From: Pseudomonadota bacterium
GTDB taxonomy: Bacteria; Pseudomonadota; Gammaproteobacteria; Burkholderiales; SG8-41
NCBI GenBank assembly: GCA_023431245.1
Contig: JAEYXO010000186.1
Location: forward strand, 1 to 6,217
Reading direction: 5' to 3'
Length of the DNA stretch: 6,217 bases
Of this stretch, positions 5,350 through 6,217 are shown piece by piece; the stretch's first letter is position 1, and every line of letters begins with the position of its first letter. A program made the position numbers and the translations under genes. Under the pieces are notes generated by a model, which did not search any database, had not been told where the DNA came from, and worked only from the letters and a program-made list of their open reading frames with translations.

Positions 5350-5889
5350 ATGCCGAAACCCGCAAGAACGCCGGACGTCCCTGCAGCGCCGGTCAAGAAC
5401 TACATGACGCCGGAGGGTTACGCCCGGCTCAAGGCCGAACTGATGCACCTGCTCGACGTCGAACGGCCGGAACTGGTGAAGGTCGTGTCCTGGGCGGCGT
5501 CGAACGGCGACCGCTCGGAAAACGGCGACTATCTGTACGGCAAAAAGCGCCTGCGCGAGATCGACCGTCGCATCCATTACCTCAACAAGCGGCTGGACAA
5601 GCCGGAGGTCGTCGATCCCGCGGCGCGCGGCGACACCGACCAGGTGTTTTTCGGCGCCACCGTCGATTACATTGACAGCCGCGGCGAAGAACACACGGTG
5701 ACCATCGTCGGCGTCGACGAGGTTGATCCGGCGCGCGGCCATGTCAGCTGGATTTCGCCGATCGCGAAAGCGCTGCTCAAGCGTCGCGCCGGCGACACCG
5801 CCAGCCTGATGACGCCGGCCGGCCCCGAGGACATCGAGATCACCGATGTCAGGTACGCGGCGATTGCCGCCGCGGAGCCGGCGCGATGA
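5350..5889 (+). CDS. greB: Transcription elongation factor GreB
   Basis: This is a 179-residue GreB. It enters the secondary channel of backtracked RNA polymerase and stimulates cleavage of the RNA 3' end. The N-terminal coiled coil (about residues 21-87) starts with MTPEGYARLKAEL and carries the near-invariant tip SWAASNGDRSEN, with the catalytic acids Asp54 and Glu57, then KKRLREIDRRIHYLNKRL. The C-terminal FKBP-like domain follows, with QVFFGATVDYID (98-109), VGVDEVDPARG (120-130) and SPIAKALLKRRAGD (136-149). The WAASxGDRSEN tip and the DEVDPARG region favour GreB over GreA. The start at 5350 leaves an 18-residue Pro-rich arm before the YMTPEGY motif; AGGGG (5342-5346) lies 3 bases before it, closer than ideal. 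An in-frame ATG at 5299 would overlap the promoter-like boxes and adds no family sequence. Its stop overlaps the next start as ATGA. It is divergent from the IclR gene. Confidence 0.96.
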   Translation: MPKPARTPDVPAAPVKNYMTPEGYARLKAELMHLLDVERPELVKVVSWAASNGDRSENGDYLYGKKRLREIDRRIHYLNKRLDKPEVVDPAARGDTDQVFFGATVDYIDSRGEEHTVTIVGVDEVDPARGHVSWISPIAKALLKRRAGDTASLMTPAGPEDIEITDVRYAAIAAAEPAR

Positions 5890-6217
5890 CCGTCTCGCTG
5901 TTTGCCGCCTCGGTCGCGGCTTGGCGCGCCACCAACGGCATACCGCGCCCGGCCGAGCCGCCGCTCGACGCCGTGGTGAAACTGTCGATTCGCGCGGTCG
6001 AGGGCGCGCGCACCGCCGATACGCTGGGCGCCGAACGCGAGGGCACTGGCATCCTGATCGACGGCAACGGCCTGATCCTGACCATCGGCTACCTGATCCT
6101 CGAGGCCGCCTCGGTGCTGGTGATTACCGGCGACAACCGCATCTATCCGGCGAGCGTGATCGGCTTTGACCACGCCAGCGGCCTGGGCCTGCTGCGCGCG
6201 AGCCCGGCGCCGTCCTG
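5886..6217 (+). CDS. Trypsin-fold (S1C-like) protein lacking catalytic His and Asp, 3'-truncated by window edge
   Basis: The frame from the ATG at 5886 stays open to the window end, giving 110 residues of a longer protein. The region from about residue 28 resembles the first barrel of Deg/HtrA-like trypsin-fold proteins: VVKLSIRAV, then GTGILIDGNGLILTIGYLILEA (positions 53-74), then VIGFDHASGLGLLRA (91-105). In active members the corresponding motifs read TNxHVV and DxxxDLAVL. Here the His position is Tyr69 and the Asp position is Gly99, so the visible part lacks two of the three catalytic residues. Similar degenerate proteins with a TIGYLI motif exist and are often labelled serine protease. 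No clear signal peptide is seen: the start MTVSLFAASVAAWRATNG lacks a basic end and a long hydrophobic core, so location is uncertain. GGAG (5874-5877) lies 8 bases before the ATG, which overlaps the greB stop as ATGA, so coupling to greB is likely. Its role is unknown. Confidence 0.8.
   Translation, partial: MTVSLFAASVAAWRATNGIPRPAEPPLDAVVKLSIRAVEGARTADTLGAEREGTGILIDGNGLILTIGYLILEAASVLVITGDNRIYPASVIGFDHASGLGLLRASPAPS

Overview
The window comes from a GC-rich bacterium, most likely a betaproteobacterium of the Burkholderiales type. The main reasons are a DUF3567-type small protein, a family I know almost only from Betaproteobacteria, and a Bug-family periplasmic binding protein of the kind that is greatly expanded in that group. 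Genes are tightly packed. No gene-free gap reaches 300 bases (the longest are about 105 bases), and I see no tRNA, rRNA, CRISPR array, transposase or phage gene.

Layout. On the + strand at the left edge lies the 3' part of an EamA/DMT-type membrane exporter (2-865). An AT-rich, promoter-like spacer follows, then a 77-residue DUF3567 protein (970-1203). Four genes then run on the - strand, in transcription order: an IclR-type regulator (5243-4467), a 470-residue nuclease joining a DnaQ-like 3'-5' exonuclease to a UvrC/Cho-like GIY-YIG module (4376-2964), a Bug-type solute-binding protein (2930-1953), and a class II aldolase/adducin-family enzyme (1948-1211). The aldolase gene meets the DUF3567 gene tail to tail, 7 bases apart. 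Divergent from the IclR gene, on the + strand, are greB (5350-5889) and, overlapping it by ATGA, the start of a trypsin-fold protein that runs off the right edge.

How the genes may work together. Bug protein, aldolase-family enzyme and IclR regulator look like a small uptake-and-catabolism unit for an unidentified organic acid or hydroxylated compound; no membrane subunits for the Bug protein lie in the window. The nuclease sits inside this unit and has no obvious functional link to it. GreB rescues backtracked RNA polymerase and is probably translationally coupled to the protein downstream.

Points most worth a second look: (1) an inverted array of seven-base units (about 4381-4471) filling the gap between the IclR and nuclease genes and able to fold into a long hairpin; (2) the exonuclease/GIY-YIG fusion, which keeps a four-cysteine pattern matching the iron-sulfur ligands described for UvrC; (3) the trypsin-fold protein after greB, in which the positions of the catalytic His and Asp are Tyr and Gly, so it is probably not a protease. 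The rest is ordinary, and I found no clear sign of a wholly new multi-gene system.
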